From Thuidium tamariscinum (lineage: Eukaryota; Streptophyta; Bryopsida; Hypnales; Thuidiaceae): DNA of 64,000 nucleotides. This document shows positions 23,207 through 35,329 of this stretch, one piece after another (within the stretch, counting starts at the first letter, position 1; each line of letters starts with the position of its first letter). The DNA is taken from the NCBI GenBank assembly GCA_947034885.2, contig OX344752.2, positions 6,944,001 to 7,008,000 on the forward strand. Reading direction: 5' to 3'. The position numbers and the translations under genes are program-made. The notes under the pieces were generated by a model. The model did not search any database and was not told where the DNA came from. It saw only the letters and a list, made by a program, of their open reading frames with translations.

Positions 23207-23461
23207 TCCCACTAGTTGGGCTTCAGTATTCTGAAGCGTACTAGTGAAATTGTATCTACTCCCAAGATAACAACCTATTTGATTAATTTTCCTGACCCCC
23301 GGGAGGGGAGGGGGGTTTCAAAAGTTTAAAAAATTCATATTTAAATTAGATTGGGAGGGGGGGAAGTAATTATATTTTTAAATTTTTTGAGTTTTTGAGC
23401 TCATTGTGACACAGTTTGTCACAATGACAATGATGATGAGTTCAAAAGAGGCAGTCACTAA

Positions 23462-23960
23462 TCCTCTCAACAGATGCACCACCTTGGTTTGCATTTGCCC
23501 CCTCCCTCCTCCTCTGTAAAAATGTATAGGCCATTGATAGTTTTTATTAAAAAAATGGTGACCTTCGAAATCACCATTGATTTCTCAAAAAATCACAAGC
23601 CATTGATCTCATGAGATTTAATTTGAGCCATCCAAACATAGATATGGATACAAATACAAAATATAGATATGAATAAAACAATGAATATGGAATATGGATA
23701 CAATAGTGAAATATTATATATGGATAAAATCTCATATTGATTGTCAATCACATTGCCTTCTGAAAAATACAAAAGGTGGGGTGGGGTGAATGCAAATTTT
23801 AAAATTAAAAATTTGTTTGTTTGTTTGTGAAGGGGGTGGGAGGTGAGGGGTGAGTTAATGATTTATTTTCTTAATTTAAAATTCTTTTGGGTGGGTAGTG
23901 AGGCATGCCTCACTACCCTACCCACTCAAAAGACAGGTTACACCCATATAACATTTACAG
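23462..23960. repeat. Dispersed repeat R, copy 1
   Basis: It shares the same order of features with 32257-32800: GCACCACCTTGGTTTGC, a CATTGAT..GATTT segment, a GGATATGGATA-rich block, a G-rich tract and CCTCACTACCCTACCCACTC followed by GGTTA. Family type unknown. No ORF. Confidence 0.5.
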
Positions 23961-24223
23961 ATAACTTAGATCACATATGATAAATTTCTATAAAATCATC
24001 CCCATTATAATTGTGGCATTATTATTATTATTATTTTTTTCTGGTGAATTGTGGCATTATTTCATTGTAGCCTGTTGCCGGCCCAAACTTGAATTGTGAT
24101 ATTCTGTTTTTGTTGTTGTGTGTTGTCTTGGTAACAACTTGATGAACATCCCATATTACTTATTCACTCCATTGCTCAATTATGTCTATTTCCATAATTT
24201 CAAAATGGATGCTGAATATTATT

Positions 24224-25750
24224 GGGTAGGATTTATACTTGGGGCCAGATTGAAGGCCGGCCGGAACACTCCAAGTTTGAACCAATAGGATCACTCAATT
24301 TCTCCAAATCCGGCCCAAGAGGTTTATACTTGGGGCCGGCCGGAACTATGACTCATCCTACGTGTCATCTTAGGTGGCATGGTTTTGGTGCCAAATCATC
24401 CGGCCCCAAGGAAGTAATCGGGACAAGGTTTGGGGTGGCTGGAACTCCCATCTAGGGTCGGATTGGGCTCTTCCATTGAATCAAAGAAATCTCTACCTTC
24501 AATTTTTTAAACTTCACTTTTGTTTTCTTAAAATCTCTATTTTTCTCTTCCTTATTTATCTTAAAGTGTCTTTTTGTTTCTACAGTATGTTTTGCTTGCA
24601 TAGTTACATGCTGCTTGTGATGATTATTCACTGGTTCTATTTGGTAGGTTAGTAATGCAAGGAGTATGAATTTTAATTCAAATAATTATTAATTTCAATC
24701 ATTTTCAATAATTTTTTAATTTAAATGATTATTTTAATAATTTTAATTCAAATAATTGTTCAAATATTTATAGTTCAAATAATTATTTAAATACTTTTAA
24801 TCTTCATAATAATAACATAATAATTTTAAAAAAATAATAAATAAAAAATCTCAAATGGTTAAATTAAAAAAATATTATATTTAACAATTTGAATAAATTT
24901 AATTGTTTAATTGCTAAAAGTTACCATTAAAAATAGTTCATATTTCTCTATTTCATTGTTGGGAAGTGAAAGGAATTTCCTATAGACCAAAGAACGCAAC
25001 ATTTGGATAGTGTATTATATTTTTATGATTCAAAATAGTTTTAGAAAAATATGGTAGTCTACTTTTCAAGCTACCATTTAAGATCTTCTTGATTTTTCAA
25101 AGAAGTTGAGCTCCTTCACACAATTTTCAAAAAATTGTAGGAAGAATAAAGTTGAATTTGGCATTTAATTCAAGTCATTTTATATTTTAGTGTAAATCAA
25201 TTTTGTAAATTAGTAGCACATCAAATCCTCCATCTTCCTTTTAAACATCAGAAACCTCTTTCCCCACCTCTTTCTATAGCTATTCTAGTGCTAGATTGTA
25301 TGAAATTTCAATGAATTTTTTTCCTTGATAGTCCATCTTATACATCTTTGAATGGTCTCATTAGATTTGCACCACCTCCCACTAATTTGTAAGGTAAAAA
25401 ATTTGTAGAAAAAAAATATTTTTATTTTGGAATTTGGAAGTAAAATAAATAGGAAGAAAATAGAGAAACTAAAACAAATATTTTTTTGTTTATTTTTCAA
25501 TAAAGATTAGAAGAAGAGAAAAGATAAACACACATATTTTTAAGTTTTTAAAAAAAAATTCTTAATTGATTTTATTGAGCATTGAGAAAATCCAAGAGCT
25601 CATGAATTAGAAATTGGGCCCTAGAATAAGGCCCAAGGGGTTTATACTAACAAGGGCCGGATGGGAAAATTAGGGCCAGATTGAAGGCCGGATTGAAGGC
25701 AAATCCGGCTGACCTTCCATCCAGCCCCAGGCCCAATATAAACCGGCCCA
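24224..25750. mobile_element. Possible TIR element with GGCCGG-rich termini
   Basis: The left region, GGGTAGGATTTATACTTGGGGCC, is the imperfect inverse of the right region, which on the opposite strand reads GGGCCGGTTTATATTGGGCC. Subterminal CCGGCC words recur inside both ends (24258-24345 and 25640-25740), a layout like the subterminal binding-site arrays of some DNA transposons. The centre (24480-25600) is AT-rich with no recognisable ORF, and no target duplication was found. Confidence 0.45.
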
Positions 25751-25859
25751 AAAAAATTTATAATTGGCACTCACTTCTTCTCTTCCATAACTTCAATATT
25801 CCTTATGGTTGATAACTTACTTCATTTATCCAAATTTTTCAAAGAGCAATCCAATGCAA

Positions 25860-26088
25860 GATGTTAAACCTACCATCGAAGGTGGGCCTAGCAGGGTAAT
25901 TTTGGATTATCTGGGATAAAAGTGAAAAAAACAAAACTATTTTGTGTTGTGTCTTGCGTATATTCTGAATCTCTCCTATCTAGTTGGGGATCTTTGATTG
26001 CAAATATGAATTCAGAATTTGCAAAAAAAATTGTGCTAAAAATAAATCTAGCCTATTGGGCCCACCTTCAATGGTAGCATTTAACATC
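25860..26088. mobile_element. MITE-like element with GATGTTAAA termini
   Basis: The left end, GATGTTAAACCTACCATCGA, mirrors the right end, ACCTTCAATGGTAGCATTTAACATC. Both continue into GTGGGCC / GGGCCCAC, giving about 30 bp of imperfect inverted repeat. 229 bp, non-coding. A related fragment lies upstream of the ERF gene (13925-14107). Confidence 0.65.
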
Positions 26089-26126
26089 CTCCTTCCTTTC
26101 TTTCTCTCTTTCTCTCTTTCTTTTAA

Positions 26127-27071
26127 CCCCTAAACGCCCAAACTGCGTTTTTTGGCAACATAGCAATTTTGGGCAGCTCACTATGAATGGAGTTTTTATT
26201 TTTTTTCTTTGAAATTTTCACACAATGTGTGTCCAAGGAGTATCTTTAAGGCCCAACAATTTTCATAACTTTTGACAACATGAATAAAAATTTATTGCAT
26301 GATATGTGATTTCTTTTGCTCGGCGGGCAATCCGAGCAGCTGAAAAAACTTCTTCAAAAATCACTTTTTCTAAAATTTGAAATTTGAAATTTGTTCTTTA
26401 GATTTTTGTCTACTTGGAAAGCTTTTAATTATTCCATTTTGATTTGTGAAATGAAAGTTATGGGAGTTTTAGTTTGAAAGTAGTTTGTGGGAAGTTATGG
26501 AATCTCTACTCCAAAATAAACTTTGAAGTCCATTATTTTACTCAATTTTTAATATTTTTGAAAAAAAAATAAACACATTAAGTGAAGATTGTCTATTACA
26601 ACATTACAGCCATTGGGATTGGAAATTTTCAATTTAAAAAATTATTTATTACTATTTTAATATTTTGATTCATTTTCTACCTCTTTCTACTTACTAATTG
26701 TTTTCTGCATGTTGTACAACTCCAAATGATTTGAAATTTTTGAGGCATGTAGCTAACTTGACTAAAAGAATGAATCAAAAGAGTAACAACCATTTTGGAC
26801 TTTTTTTCATACAAAAGTGAGCTACTGAAGTGCAGCTGCCCGGATTTTTGCAGGGACAAAAAAAGTAGTTTTGACAATTCAAACACTATTATCTTGCAAT
26901 CTATACGGTAGAAATTTCTGAAATTTTTTCCACATATTCTCAAACTAGTTTACTATAAGATCCTATGGTTACATTTGTCTTAAGATGTTTTAAAAAAAAG
27001 ATTTTGGTGTTGTACTAGAAGTGGCAGTTTTGGAGTGTTTTTGGCAAAACATAGTCAAATACATTTAGGGG
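26127..27071. mobile_element. TTAA-flanked CCCC-type element, third subtype
   Basis: Exact TTAA flanks at 26123-26126 and 27072-27075. Ends are CCCCTAAACGCCCA and the inverted CAAATACATTTAGGGG. Interior words (GGAGTGTTTTTGGCAAAAC, TGAAATTTTTGAGGCATGTAG) recur in the elements at 30625-31883 and 57034-57941. Non-coding, 945 bp. Confidence 0.75.
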
Positions 27072-27075
27072 TTAA

Positions 27076-27771
27076 TTTATTTTTCCCTCTTTTTTCAATT
27101 AAATTCTATTTCAGTCAGTCTGTGGCCAAAAATTAAAAATCTAACTTAATCTGACTGACAATTTCTACGTAACTGAAGTTACTCCACCACATTGGGATTC
27201 CATTTTCAATCAATCACAACCCAACACGTCACAATACTAAAATCGCCTTTTGTTTAGCTCGTCCCCAAGTCAAAGAGCTCTACAGTACAAGCAAAGAATT
27301 ACTCTATTTACATATACCATATTCCATAGCAGGTGTATTTTTTTAAAGTTTAGTTCAAGGATTTCTTTTTTCAATTGAACTGTATTTTTTTTTCCCCTTG
27401 AAACACATGGACAATATTCCATTGAAATTGAACCATATTTGATCATGCTAATATTGCGGTGATCCTAAATAATTTGGAGCCTGTCCTCTCAATAATTGAC
27501 CAATGGTTGCACAAGGATATGTAAGGAAAACGTTTGCTTCTCACTTTCTAAATATAAAGGCAGGGAGAGAGTTTGAAATCCTCTCTTCAGCTTTGCTACT
27601 GAACCGAAGGCATCCGACCTGTGATGACGTGGCAATTTGAAAGTGTTGGATAGATGACAAAGAATCTTTCTATTGTATGTAAGACAAAGGTGTAGATGTT
27701 GACCCTTTGACTTCTGTGCAAGATTTTGTCTTTTCATACAAAATTCAAAGGATGAATACACTAGCTTCAAT
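27076..27771. other. Intergenic sequence between a TTAA element and a tandem array
   Basis: No gene recognised. The minus-strand frame 27489-27770 has no domain signature and its end overlaps the start of the array. Confidence 0.3.
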
Positions 27772-28890
27772 AGTATCGTACACAGAAGGAGGGATTCCTT
27801 TGGCCTCCTTCGGCATCCATTAGACTTTTTCGATAGGCCAATTGTGTAAAGTCTTTCACTACTTCATTGTCATTGCAAAAACGGAAGTCATCAACAACTT
27901 TCATCCTCCAAGATGTGACAACATGGGTATTGCACTAAAAGAAGTGCATTTAGTGTCACAAACTTCAATGTTTTAATTTGTAAAAAATAGGAAGTTCAAT
28001 TTTCAAAGAAATTGAAAATTGGCCATTTGTGAGCACTTGATGGTGATGCGACTATCTTACATAGAAGGAGGATACCTTGTCATTTGTTTGATACTTTCAA
28101 TAGGCTAATGCGTTGCTATTGTATAAAGTCTTTCACTACTTCATTGTCATTGCAAAAACAGAAGTCACCAATAACTTTCATCTTCCAAGATGCGATAGCA
28201 TGGGGATTGCACTAAAAGAAGTGTATTTAGTGTCAAACTTTGATGTTTTAATTTGTAAAAAATAGGAAGTTCAATTTTCAAAGAAATTGAAAATTGGCCA
28301 TTTGTGAGCACTTGATGGTGATGCGACTATCTTACATAGAAGGAGGATACTTTGCCATCCATTTGACACTTTCAATAGGCTAATGCATTGCTATTGTATA
28401 AAGTCTTTCACTACTTCATTGTCATTGCAAAAACAGAAGTCACCAATAACTTTCGTCTTCCAAGATGCGATAGCATGGGGATTGCACTAAAAGAAGTGTA
28501 TTTAGTGTCACAAACTTTGATGTTTTAATTTATAAAAAATAGGAAGTTCAATTTTCAAGGATGTTTAAAAATTGGCCATCTGTGAAGACTTGATAGTGAT
28601 GAGACAATCTTACAAAGAAGGAGGATTCTTTGTGATTATTTCAACACTTTCAATAGACCAACACGTCTCTACGGAGTATAGTCTTTCACTACTTCATTGT
28701 CATGGCAAAAACGAAAGTCATCAACAACTTCCGTCCTCCAAGATGTCATAGTATGGGTATTGCACTAAAAGAAGTGTATTTACCATCACAAACTTTGATG
28801 TTTTAATTTGTAAAAAATAGGAAGTTCAATTTTCAAGGATATTTAAAAATTGGCCATTTGTGAGGACTTGATGGTGATGAGACTTGACAA
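27772..28890. repeat. Tandem array, four units of about 277 bp
   Basis: The marker GTCTTTCACTACTTCATTGT occurs at 27851, 28128, 28403 and 28681 (spacings 277, 275 and 278). Each unit also carries AAGAAGGAGG, GCAAAAAC..GAAGTCA, ATTGCACTAAAAGAAGTG and TGTAAAAAATAGGAAGTTCA. The middle units are the most alike. The unit's second half (GTAAAAAATAGG, AAAATTGGCCATTTGTGA, GATGGTGATGAGACTTGACAAAA) matches the interior of T4 elements, so the array probably arose by amplifying part of one. Confidence 0.85.
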
Positions 28891-29240
28891 AAAAAAGGGT
28901 CAAAACCATTTCTATTCTTTAGAAATATGCACGCAAGGGAAGCCTATTTACACAAATGGTGAGGACATAAAATAATGTATTTTTAAATGCCCTTTGTTAA
29001 AAACATGTTCACCTTTGATGAGAATATACCACAAAAATCTAGTTGAAAAGCATTAGTTTAAACCACTCATTTGTATTCAAAAACCTTAAATCCAAAAGTG
29101 TTGCAAATTAACAAAATTGAATTTTTAATGTAAAATGAATTTAAAAAAAAAAAGGAATACAATTACAATAAACATCTAGTTTTTTTTTTGTTTTAGCATT
29201 GGATTCATTATTCAAAAGTTATATGGACTAAAGTATACAC
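28891..29240. mobile_element. Decayed T4-family interior next to the tandem array
   Basis: The order of landmarks follows the intact copy at 43163-43893: GAGGACATAAAATAATGTATTTTT, then CCTTAAATCCAAAAGTGTTGCAAATTAACAAAA, then CATTCAAAAGTTAT-like sequence. Both termini are lost. Not coding. Confidence 0.45.
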
Positions 29241-29340
29241 AATCTTGCAAAAGTATGCAAAAACAATTAGTCTTTCTTACAATGACCCTTAGCCTTTTCT
29301 ATATAGTATGAACAAATTTTGTGATAGTTTCTTAAAATCA

Positions 29341-29633
29341 CATTAGATGTTTTTTGACCCCTGCAGAAGACTGTTCCAGTGCTGTTCCCCCGCAGCTGTT
29401 CCCCGCAGCGAGGGGAGCGGCCTGCTGTCAGAATTTTTTTTTTCAAAAAAAACAAAACAAAACAAAAACATTTTTTAGTCTTCAAATACAATTTTTTTTT
29501 TTTTTTTTTTTTTTTTTTGGTCGATGACGTGGCAGTCTCTCGGCCACGTCAGACCGCCTTGCCGAACCTCGCCGAACCTGTTCCCTGCTGTGATAACTCG
29601 CAGTCTTCTTGACCCCTCAAAAAACATCTAATG
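29341..29633. mobile_element. CATTAG-type fold-back element, GC-richer copy
   Basis: Ends: CATTAGATGTTTTTTGACCC and the inverted GACCCCTCAAAAAACATCTAATG. Internal landmarks are AGAAGACTG / CAGTCTTCT, GTTCCCC..GCAGC, a poly-T tract and GACGTGGCAGTCTCTCGGCC. 293 bp. The arms are unusually GC-rich for this neighbourhood. Confidence 0.75.
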
Positions 29634-30620
29634 TACATTCTTACTACATTAGTATATCAAGATCAAACAACTATTAACTACAGTCCTTCAATTGGCTATT
29701 TGAAGAGATCTAGAATACAATGTTTTCATAATGATTTATACAATGTTGAAGTGTGACATATATTGCTTTTGTATGCATAATATTTAACCCCTATTTTATC
29801 CGAAGATAAGTCCAATTTTCCAAAATTGTGAAGGTCTATTATAAAATATAGTTCAAAATAATACTTTGATGATACTTCTCAAACAATAGTTTTAAAATAT
29901 GATTTGTAAACCACATTGGTTATATAGTTAAATCAACTAGTATACAAATATGAAACCAAATGTGAAAAAAAATTCTAAAGGTAATTGTAGATTGAATATT
30001 AGTAATTTCTGTAAGAATTTTTTTTGTTAAGCTCAAAATTTTGAATTCTAGTCATAGTAATTTTTCAAGATTTTTATTTCACTTTTATATACAAGGTGTC
30101 TCTTTTTGAATTGGAAAGGGTTTTTTTCTAAGGCCAAACCCACTAAAACCTATTGAATAATAGAATCTTTACAAAACAAAATCTTCAAAATCTATACTAT
30201 GCAAATGTTAAAAGAACTAACACGAGAATCTCTATGGAAATCAATGAATGCAAAAACCCATTCTTGTACACTTGGAATGTGTTCATTCATTCATCATTCA
30301 ACATTTGAATGCCTAGTCCTTTAGGAGTTCACATGTCATGTGACCATTTGTCATTTTTTACCAAACTAGTTTTATAAGCATTCAAGCTTCCACCTTGTTA
30401 TTCTATATCCTACGGAGACAATATACTTCACCACACATCAAGTGTTGGAGTGTATCATTGACGTCTCCTCTCTTCCTTTTTCACATTTCATCTTAGAAAA
30501 ATATGATACATGTGGGCAACTGATATGTTGTTGAAAATCATACAAATTCATAATTATTTAATTTGAATTTCATGTAAATTCAGCTATTACACATAGTCAT
30601 CAATTCTAGAAATATCCACT
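29634..30620. other. AT-rich intergenic sequence
   Basis: No gene, RNA or element ends recognised. Confidence 0.3.
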
Positions 30621-30624
30621 TTAA

Positions 30625-31883
30625 CCCCTAAAGTTCCTTGACTATGTTTTTGCCAAAAATGCTCCAAAATTGCCATTTCTAATACAAGTACCAAATTTTT
30701 GAAAAAAAGGTTTTAAACACATGTAACCATAGGATTTTATAGTATGCTGGTTTTGAAAGATGTGGAATTCTTTTTAAAATTTCTATCCTGTGGATTGCAA
30801 GATATTATTTTTCAAATTGACTAAAAAAATTTATTTGGCTGTGCAAAAATCTAGGCAGCTTTACTTCAAAAGCTCACATTAATTTGTATGAAAAAATGTT
30901 CAAAATGGTAGTGCCTTTTTGGATTCATTCTTCAAGGCAAGTTGGCTATATGCTTAAAAATTTTAGATCATTTGGAATTGTACAACATATAGGAAAAAAA
31001 TAGTAGAAAGAAATAAAAAATCATTTAAAATACTAAATTGTCAAGAATTTTGTTATGAAATTGATAAATGCCAATTCCAATGGTTTAAGTTATGTAATAA
31101 ACAATCCATACCTAATGTGTTTTGTTTTTTATTTTTTTCAAGAAAATTGAAAATTGAGTTAAATCAGGGACTTTAAAGTTTATTTTAGAATAGAAAATTC
31201 ATAACTACCTCCAAACTAAAACTCTTAATAACTTTTGGCTCATCAATCAAAATAGAATGATTCAAAACTTTTCATATGAAGATTTTCACCTAGTTTACAA
31301 GACTGCAAGTTCCCAAATGATGAAAACGCATTGGGAACGCAGTGTTGATGTAGTCAAGTGATTGCCACGTTAGAAAATACTAATTAATTAATTAATATTT
31401 TAAAGATATTTTATTGAAAAAGATAATATTTTTAAAAATCATTTTCTTTCTTTTTTAAACATTCTGAATTTTTTTTAAATTAATTAATTATTTTTTTTCA
31501 AAATTCAAAAATTCAGACCAGCAGGGGGTTGGTTTGTAGCAATGGGAACAGTTTCTAGGAACGCCCCTGAAATAGTCTTCTTGGGGGCCAGAAATCCTCT
31601 TATGCATGTATACATGAATCTAGAAAATCAATTTCAAATTTTTGACTCTAAAAAACATAATTTTTTTAATCTGCCTAGACTACCTAAGTTGAGAAAGAAA
31701 CAATATATTATATAATAACTTTTCAGCCCTATAGTCAAAATTTAATAAAAAATTTGGGCCTTAAAGATATTCCTTGTCTATACTTTCTATTAAAGTTTGG
31801 GCCCAAAATATAGAATTTTCTAGTCACACAAACCTTCCCAAAATATCTATGTTGTCAATAAACATAGCTTGGTCGTTCAAGGG
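30625..31883. mobile_element. TTAA-flanked CCCC-type element with a nested fold-back insertion
   Basis: TTAA flanks at 30621-30624 and 31884-31887. Ends are CCCCTAAAGTTCCTTGACTATG and the inverted CATAGCTTGGTCGTTCAAGGG, so one terminal C is lost on the right. It belongs to the third subtype with 26127-27071. The surplus length is the CATAAG-type element at 31273-31604. Confidence 0.7.
31273..31604. mobile_element. CATAAG-variant fold-back element nested in a TTAA element
   Basis: The left end, CATATGAAGATTTTCACC, is followed by ACAAGACTGCAAGTTCCCAA. The right end is AGTCTTCTTGGGGGCCAGAAATCCTCTTATG. The layout matches the copies at 37912-38550 and 38212-38512 (GATTGCCACGTTAGAAAATACTAATTAATT, CAGACCAGCAGG). 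Non-coding. Confidence 0.65.
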
Positions 31884-31887
31884 TTAA

Positions 31888-33124
31888 TATTTTGGATTAT
31901 TTACAAAGAGATATATTACTTGACTTATTTCTTGTTTGTGGTAATAATGAATAATAAAATTACAAAAAGAATCTTGAGGGCCTCATGACAAAGAAATTGT
32001 TCTAGTCTAATACTAAATTGTTCAAGATTTAATTTCTTGCAAAGCTCCATTCTATACACAAAATACGATTTGGAAGATTTGTTACCTTGAAAGACAAAAC
32101 GCTTGCAATTTCCATTGTTGCCACAAGAATCTCCTCTCATTGGTTGCTCTTGAAACTAATGATGATTTTGAGGTCACTCTAGGTGATCATTCAAGGCCAA
32201 AAAATAAATGGTATGACTAAAAGAATGACATAATTGGATGCAACCATGCACTGAAGAGATGGCACCACCTCTTGGTTTGCCATTAGTTTCCTCGCACACA
32301 CACCAAAAATCATAGGCTATTTATTTTTTAAATAAAATAAAATTCTTCCTCTCTAAAATGCTATGGATTTATCAAAAGATTGGAAGCTGTTGATTTTTGT
32401 GAGATTTATTTTGAGCTGTCTTAATACCAATTCAAAATATGGACATGGATACTATACAAATAAAAAATATGGATATGGTATGGTATTAAATGTAGATACT
32501 TGTTATGGTATGAATTCTACATAGTGAATATGGGTATGAATATGGATGTAGGAGTGGATACGGATATAGGATATGGAATTTTGAATTGTCCCATATTGAT
32601 GATCAAACTAACTAGGTGCTCTAAATTACAAAGGGGGGGGGGAGGAAATTAATTTTAATTAATTAATTTTCTTAAAAATCAGGGTGGAGAGGGGTGGGGG
32701 TGGGGATATATTATTTTTGTTAAAGTTTTAATGGTTTGTCTTTTAGGTGGACACCTCACTATCCAACCCAAAAATAGGTTATATATATTACTTACTATCT
32801 TACTTAAGAAACCTAACAATATTGTTAGACCATATAATTATTAGCTTATTGTAGCTGAAGGTCACCTTCAAGACTTTTTAGCCAAATAATTAATTAAAAT
32901 TAAAGGATTGGCCTTGCAATTTGTTTTTTTAATCAATAAGTTATTTGGCAATTATTAAGTATTCTTTCTTAACTTTTATCAAGCCTTCAAATAATCTTGG
33001 AAATTGAGCAATTTTCTTCATTGCAAATGAAAGTCATAGTCACAACTTTCAATGAACTTATTACTTTTCATAATGTGCTTACTTAAACTATACATTTATA
33101 GAAATTGAAAATTTTATTTCATAT
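31888..33124. other. Intergenic sequence including dispersed repeat R copy 2
   Basis: 32257-32800 repeats the order of features seen at 23462-23960: GGCACCACCTCTTGGTTTGC, GGATATGG-rich block, poly-G at about 32632-32641, CACCTCACTATCCAACCC. The minus-strand frame 31925-32140 has no domain signature. Confidence 0.4.
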
Positions 33125-33480
33125 TACTTGATGGACTTGTGATGGGATCTTTTCCAACATATTTTATGTTATTTGGTGGACTTGTGATGGGATCAAATTA
33201 AACAAGTATCTTTTCCAACATATATCATATTATCTTGGTAGACTTTTGGTAGACTTTTCATAAGATCAAATTGAACAATTATCTATTGGAACATATTTCG
33301 TGTTATTTCGTGGACTTGTCATGGAATCAAATTAAACAAGTATCTTTTCCAACATATTTCGCATTATCTAATGGACGTGTTATAGAATCAAGTTACACAT
33401 ATATCTTTTCCAACATATTCCGAGTTATTTTGTAAGCATGTCGTAGGATAAGGTTGTACAAATATTTTTTCAACATTTTT
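33125..33480. repeat. Diverged minisatellite, about six units of 60-66 bp
   Basis: TCTTTTCCAACATAT followed by GTTATTT-GTGGACTTGT-ATGG-ATCAAATTAAACAAGTA recurs with centres near 33150, 33215, 33275, 33345, 33408 and 33470. Units diverge by substitutions and small indels. Confidence 0.75.
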
Positions 33481-34286
33481 GACTATCTACATGTTTAAAT
33501 TTTCTTTGGATTCATCTAAGTGACTTTACTAATTTCCTACACCATTTGGGCTTCAAAAACTTTTATTTACTTTTGGGCCAAAGGTGACATCCCCATTGAG
33601 GTGTCCAACATGTCACTACAGAATCAAGTTGCGCATGTCTGTTTTCCGACACTTTGGACTTCCTGTTATGTTTGAATTTTTCTTGGATTCCACGAAAAAA
33701 ATTATTTTAATTTCCAAGAACCATTCATCTTAAAAAAAATTTACTTCTTTTTCATCGATGATTGATGCCATTCAGGAATAGCATTGTTAAAAAAGACTAT
33801 GGTGCTCAATGGAGACAAATGAAACCAAGTGTAGACAGTATAAATGGAAATGAGACTGCATTTGGCTACGTGGGGATGATCTCAGCACGTACGTTACAGA
33901 TGAAATTTTGATGTTGACTGAATCATTTCCTATTGGAATGTTTGAGTTGGGGAAAAAAAACTCATGATGAGATGGGTGGACTTCAAAATTTTACCCCCAA
34001 AGCTACAAATTGACTGAGGTGTAAATGTGTGCAACAAATAACTTTTCAAGGGAAATAATGATGAGATGGAAGGACTTCAAATTTTAAACCAAGAATACCG
34101 ACAATCGTAACCAAGCAATGGTCCTCCCGCCCATGCTGGGAAGATATTATGCCTCCTTAGATGTTTGAAACTGGCTTTCAAATGGTAGGGACACCTGCCG
34201 GAGTGGTGAACAATGCTAGGAATGTGTACTAGGAATGACTTTTAACTCTTCAATGTCCAAGGGGCCTCAAAGTGACTGCACATATA
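33481..34286. other. Intergenic sequence
   Basis: 33590-33670 contains one more distant unit of the minisatellite (AGAATCAAGTTGCGCATGTCTGTTTTCCGACA). No gene recognised. Confidence 0.3.
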
Positions 34287-34288
34287 TA

Positions 34289-34562
34289 AGGTGGGTACAC
34301 CTAAAAGCACCACTTATTCATACTGCACCTAGTTACTGTGATTAGGCTGTTCAGATTTTCATACAGTCTTGTTGGCAAGTGAAAGCACATTCCAACGCAT
34401 CAAAGAATGTAGGATTTGACTACCGTATGCAAAAGTTATTAACAGTCAAAGTCTGTTTCTGAAAGCGCCATTTACAGTCTGTGAACATGACTGATTTTGG
34501 AAATGTATGCACACTGTAGATGGCGCTTTTTAGGAACGTGGCACTTTTGGGTGTACCTACCT
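34289..34562. mobile_element. TA-flanked MITE with AGGTRGGTACACC termini
   Basis: The left end, AGGTGGGTACACCTAAAAGC, mirrors the right end, CACTTTTGGGTGTACCTACCT. Flanking TA occurs on both sides (34287-34288 and 34563-34564), as expected for Tc1/mariner-type MITEs. 274 bp, non-coding. The inner arms also show inverted matches (GCGCCATTTACAGT / ACTGTAGATGGCGC). Confidence 0.75.
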
Positions 34563-34564
34563 TA

Positions 34565-35329
34565 GGAGAGGGTTCTAAAACCGACCAGGCATTTTCAACC
34601 ATCCAGTAGGGGCTGCGAAATGGACACTTGAACCAGGGGAAAATGAACTGTGGATTACAATAGAACTTATGGTGGATTCACCCAAAAACGTCCAAATAAG
34701 GAATTCAGTATAGTTGGAGGGAGATTTTCCTAAAATTGATATTTTGTAGTATTAGAAAGTAAAAACCATGAATATTCAAAAAAAGAAATAGAATTTTCAG
34801 ACATTGTATGTAATTTCTATATTTTTTTGAAGTGATGGCTCCCTAGACCATTGAAAAAGTGCAATAAGTGCACCCAAAACTGAACCTTGAGGAAATCAAC
34901 ACTTTAGCCAACCAGATTTTCCTATGTGTCCTTCAATTGTGTCAACAAATTACAATCAGACATGTGGCAAATACATTAACTGCACTCTAGGGACATATTT
35001 GAGTTACTCTACAGTCCATTGCAAGGTACATGGATAGGAATGGATGTTTCTCCATTATTAGATCTCTCTTTACTTCTTCAATGAATGGTTTAAGAGCCAC
35101 ACTAGGTTCATTCCTAACTAAGTGGCTAGGTGTCTACTGATTTAATTCAAAATAAAAATTTATTGTTCAACTACCTTCTTACAAGTACTAAAAATTCTGA
35201 AATAATGACTAATTCAAGCATTCATTTCAGATTTAGAAAGGGATGCTTTTAGAAACCATTTCCATTGCTTTATACATTTTGCAATGTTAGTTTTTGAACA
35301 AGGCCTAGTTTTTTTTCAAACTATGCATA
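34565..35329. other. Intergenic sequence
   Basis: No gene or element ends recognised. Confidence 0.3.

Noticed and set aside
33125..33480. CRISPR-like spaced repeat
   Set aside because: The units are contiguous diverged tandem repeats without unique spacers, in a plant nuclear context.
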